NCBI GenBank assembly: GCA_002305275.1
Contig: DBQO01000001.1
Location: 1 to 64,000 of the forward strand
Source of the DNA: Bacteroidales bacterium UBA1392
GTDB lineage: Bacteria; Bacteroidota; Bacteroidia; Bacteroidales; UBA932
Reading direction: 5' to 3'
DNA: 64,000 nt
Shown: one piece after another, positions 61,909-64,000 of the stretch
Layout: each line of letters begins with the position of its first letter
Numbering within the stretch: the stretch's first letter is position 1
Notes under the pieces: model-generated
Databases searched by the model: none
The model's input: only the letters and a program-made list of their open reading frames with translations
What the model was told of the DNA's origin: nothing
Position numbers and translations under genes: made by a program

Positions 61909-62358
61909 TCAATATTCCTTCCATTTGGGACGCATAATCTCAGAATAAATGATGAGATTGCGTGGCTCTATTTCAACTTTTACACCCTTTGCGGACTCGT
62001 TATTTTTTTTATCTAATGAATATTGCTCTTCTTTAATAGTTACAGTACTCCTGACGCCTTCCTCAGCACCAACTTCAACAGGCGTGACAACTACTGACTC
62101 CGGTTCCATATAGGTTTCAACCCCATCCTCAACCTCTGAAGAGTGCTCGTCAGCCTCCTCCAGCAGTCGCCTCAACTCTTCAAGAGCACCTTGCGGAGAG
62201 TTGGGTCTTGCAGGACGGGGTGGACGCGAGTTAGTGCCCGGCAAGCCCATATGACCGGTCTTACCTGATTGTTGCCGTTTTTTCTTACTGCCGTTAATAG
62301 CAGCGAACATCATGGCAGTAAAAAACACCATAACTCCTACTAATATATCTAAATCCAT
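61909..62358 (-). CDS. Small membrane-anchored protein of unknown function
   Basis: 149 residues. One N-terminal membrane helix (ILVGVMVFFTAMMFAAI), a Lys/Gly/Pro-rich segment (GLPGTNSRPPRPARPN), an acidic Glu-rich middle and a C-terminal LIIYSEIMRPKWKEY. A short IYSEIL-type ending is common in uncharacterised Bacteroidetes proteins of this kind. It lies 21 bp after ribF on the same strand and before a terminator. No function can be assigned. Confidence 0.75.
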   Translation of the reverse strand: MDLDILVGVMVFFTAMMFAAINGSKKKRQQSGKTGHMGLPGTNSRPPRPARPNSPQGALEELRRLLEEADEHSSEVEDGVETYMEPESVVVTPVEVGAEEGVRSTVTIKEEQYSLDKKNNESAKGVKVEIEPRNLIIYSEIMRPKWKEY

Positions 62359-62379
62359 AACTCAGAGATTTGTACAAAG

Positions 62380-63264
62380 TTAGAAAATATTCTTGTCAAT
62401 ACAGCATTTTTTGTCAAGCAAAAGTTGCTGGCGCAACTCCTCCAAAGAACCGAAACGGCGCTCATCACGCAATCTCTCAATAAAAGATATCCTGATGTCC
62501 AGACCGTATATATCCTCATCAAAGTCGAGAATATGCGTCTCTATCCTACGGCTGGTATCGCTGGAGACAGTAGGTCGCGTACCTATGTTGCAGATGCCCT
62601 TATAGGTACCACCGGTCACCTCAACTTTCACAAAATAGACCCCGGTGGCAGGAACCAGCTTGAGAGGCTCATACAGCTGCATATTGGCGGTCGGGAAACC
62701 TATTGTACGACCAAGACGATTACCGGAGATAACTACTCCATGAAGAGAATAACGATAACCAAGCCATTCATTTGCACAAGCGATATCCCCTTTTAGCAAA
62801 CAGTTGCGGATAGCAGTGGAACTGATCACCCTCTCTCCTCTCTGAAATTTCCCAACACGCACCGTACGAATACCGCAGGAGGCAGCAATTTCCTCAATAT
62901 TCCTCTCATCTTTCCCATGTCCAAGACGATGGTCATATCCCACTACCAGCGTAGAAACCTTGTACTTTTCAATAAGATAGCCTCTGAAAAACTCTTCTGT
63001 GGATAATTGGCTGAACTCTTTGTCAAAACGGATTACCTCAAATCTGTCAATCCCCAAAGAGAAGCACAATTCGCGCTTCTCTTCGAGGGTTGTCAGTAGT
63101 CTGAGCTTGTAGGCATCTTGCTGAAGTACGTTTCTCGGATGGGGCCAGAAAGAGATAATCATACTCTCTCCTCCCTGCTCTTTGGCAATGGAGGTGAGCT
63201 TCTCTATGACCTTTCTGTGGCCTAGGTGAAGTCCGTCAAAGAAACCTGTAGCCGCTACAACCAT
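62380..63264 (-). CDS. ribF: Bifunctional riboflavin kinase/FAD synthetase
   Basis: 294 residues. The N-terminal FAD synthetase domain has GFFDGLHLGHRKVIEKL and VVGYDHRLGHGKDERN; the C-terminal riboflavin kinase domain has GRTIGFPTANMQL, GVYFVKVEVTGGTYKGICNI and GTRPTVSSDTSRRIETHILDF. It makes FMN and then FAD. The start MVVAATGFFDGLH is shorter than in many homologues, but the preceding gene's stop at 63255 overlaps it by ten bases, which fits a tightly coupled start here. Confidence 0.94.
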   Translation of the reverse strand: MVVAATGFFDGLHLGHRKVIEKLTSIAKEQGGESMIISFWPHPRNVLQQDAYKLRLLTTLEEKRELCFSLGIDRFEVIRFDKEFSQLSTEEFFRGYLIEKYKVSTLVVGYDHRLGHGKDERNIEEIAASCGIRTVRVGKFQRGERVISSTAIRNCLLKGDIACANEWLGYRYSLHGVVISGNRLGRTIGFPTANMQLYEPLKLVPATGVYFVKVEVTGGTYKGICNIGTRPTVSSDTSRRIETHILDFDEDIYGLDIRISFIERLRDERRFGSLEELRQQLLLDKKCCIDKNIF

Positions 63265-64000
63265 TTTACAAGTTCGAAATCCTGCCTATGAGGCATCTTC
63301 TCATTTTTAGCGTACAGACGCATTGCCATATGGAAAGAGCCTGCCATATCCGGAACGACATTGGCTCTATATGTAGCTATTCCATTCTCAAAGGAAACAG
63401 TCTTGAATTCAAAGCTTTCACGAATCTTGAACTCACCTCTTCTATTCTGAGTAGCCACTATCAGTTCGACTCCGAGATCCTCAGGAGTGAGATCCCCTAT
63501 GGCAATAACCAATTCCGCGGTAAATTCCTTTCCGAGGGTAAGTGAATCCTTGGTATTATCGGGCTTGGAGAGTGAAATTACTTCCAGATGAGGCCACTCC
63601 CTGCGGAGACGCTTCTTCCAGAATGCCATTTCCCTCGCTTTTGCGAAATCTGAAGCAACCATCTCGCTCTGACGTTTCGCCAGAGGAATATAATACTGGT
63701 TCAGATAATCGCTCATCATCCTGTTGGTAGTAAAGTTATTGGCTACCTGGGATACGGTATTTTTGATGATTTCAATCCAATCTGCCGAGATGCCCTTCTT
63801 GTCCTTGTCATAGAAGATAGGAGCTATCTCGTTCTCTATGATGGTGTAAATGGTAGCAGAGTCCAACTCATCCTGGAATTGCTGATCATCGTAGGTGCGC
63901 TCCATCGGAAGAGCCCAGCCAGCTCCCGGTTTGTAGCCCTCCACCCACCATCCGTCGAGTACGGAGAAATGCATTACTCCATTCATAACGGCTTTTTCAC
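63255..64000 (-). CDS. Alpha-glucan (glycogen) phosphorylase, C-terminal part
   Basis: The frame continues past the right edge of the window (upstream residues EKAV precede MNGVMHFSVLDGWWVEGYKP). The piece of about 248 residues holds the C-terminal part of the alpha-glucan phosphorylase family seen in Bacteroidetes: GAGWALPMERTYDDQQFQDE, RMMSDYLNQYYIPLAKRQ and a terminal beta-sandwich part (VELIVATQNRRGEFKIRESF). In this phylum it is often fused to a glycogen synthase-like N-terminal domain, which cannot be seen here. Phosphorylase releases glucose 1-phosphate from glycogen. It is the first visible gene of the leftward operon with ribF. Confidence 0.88.
   Translation of the reverse strand, partial: EKAVMNGVMHFSVLDGWWVEGYKPGAGWALPMERTYDDQQFQDELDSATIYTIIENEIAPIFYDKDKKGISADWIEIIKNTVSQVANNFTTNRMMSDYLNQYYIPLAKRQSEMVASDFAKAREMAFWKKRLRREWPHLEVISLSKPDNTKDSLTLGKEFTAELVIAIGDLTPEDLGVELIVATQNRRGEFKIRESFEFKTVSFENGIATYRANVVPDMAGSFHMAMRLYAKNEKMPHRQDFELVKWL

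Overview
This window is a bacterial chromosome segment that I place in the order Bacteroidales; family and species are not resolved from the sequence alone. The signs are: promoters of the Bacteroidetes type (TTTG, about 19 nt, TAnnTTTG; clear at 7625-7656, 8834-8867 and 37673-37703); almost no Shine-Dalgarno sites; lipoproteins with short lipobox signal peptides; an ileS, cvpA, lspA, ribF and tlpA complement of Bacteroidetes style; fimbrillin-like surface lipoproteins; a Bacteroidales-type HypD/HypE pair; and the end of a Bacteroidetes-type alpha-glucan phosphorylase.

Layout. 1-5.7 kb: a partial TolC-type gene, a GNAT-nitrilase fusion, one IS1182-type insertion sequence and a urea transporter. 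5.8-17.0 kb: a tandem array of six paralogous lipoprotein genes (called A-F here). A, B and C are broken; D, E and F are intact. Two members (C and F) are preceded by a tiny gene for a 45-residue peptide ending in GGDAW. 17.2-21.8 kb: PqqD-like protein, S24/S26 peptidase, HprK-like kinase and NTP_transf_5 protein in one leftward operon, with a divergent ABC exporter. This set looks like a peptide-modification and export cluster. 21.7-31.0 kb: two small envelope proteins, a DPP IV-type peptidase, HypE/HypD for hydroxyproline dehydration, and a Fic protein behind a palindromic operator. 31.0-36.2 kb: a run of lipoproteins and secreted proteins (PPC domains, SUMF1-like, OmpA-like). 36.4-48.4 kb: a defence-type island with two DUF4143/DUF234 AAA ATPases, an MmeI-like and a second type IIG-like restriction-modification enzyme, a nuclease-like protein and DinD, all laced with a GC-rich dispersed repeat and ending next to tRNA-Ser. 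48.6-64 kb: core genes (lspA, DksA-like, ileS, cvpA, tsaB, HIT, greA, ribF, glgP) interrupted by a secretion operon.

The most interesting system is at 53.7-59.1 kb. A C39-peptidase ABC exporter is followed by two adjacent small genes whose products both have a 24-residue double-glycine leader and a roughly 40-residue core with a GxxxG motif. These are followed by a TolC-family channel and an HlyD/RND-type adaptor. This is the layout of a type I secretion system dedicated to a two-peptide (class IIb-like) bacteriocin or signal pair. Terminator-like hairpins sit immediately before the exporter gene and between the peptides and tolC.

The second system worth attention is the lipoprotein array with its small GGDAW peptides. 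Its members share promoters, a leader hairpin with compensating base changes, and a common terminator, but differ in C-terminal domains and repeat number. It lies directly beside the PqqD/HprK/peptidase/ABC cluster. Functional linkage between the two is inference.
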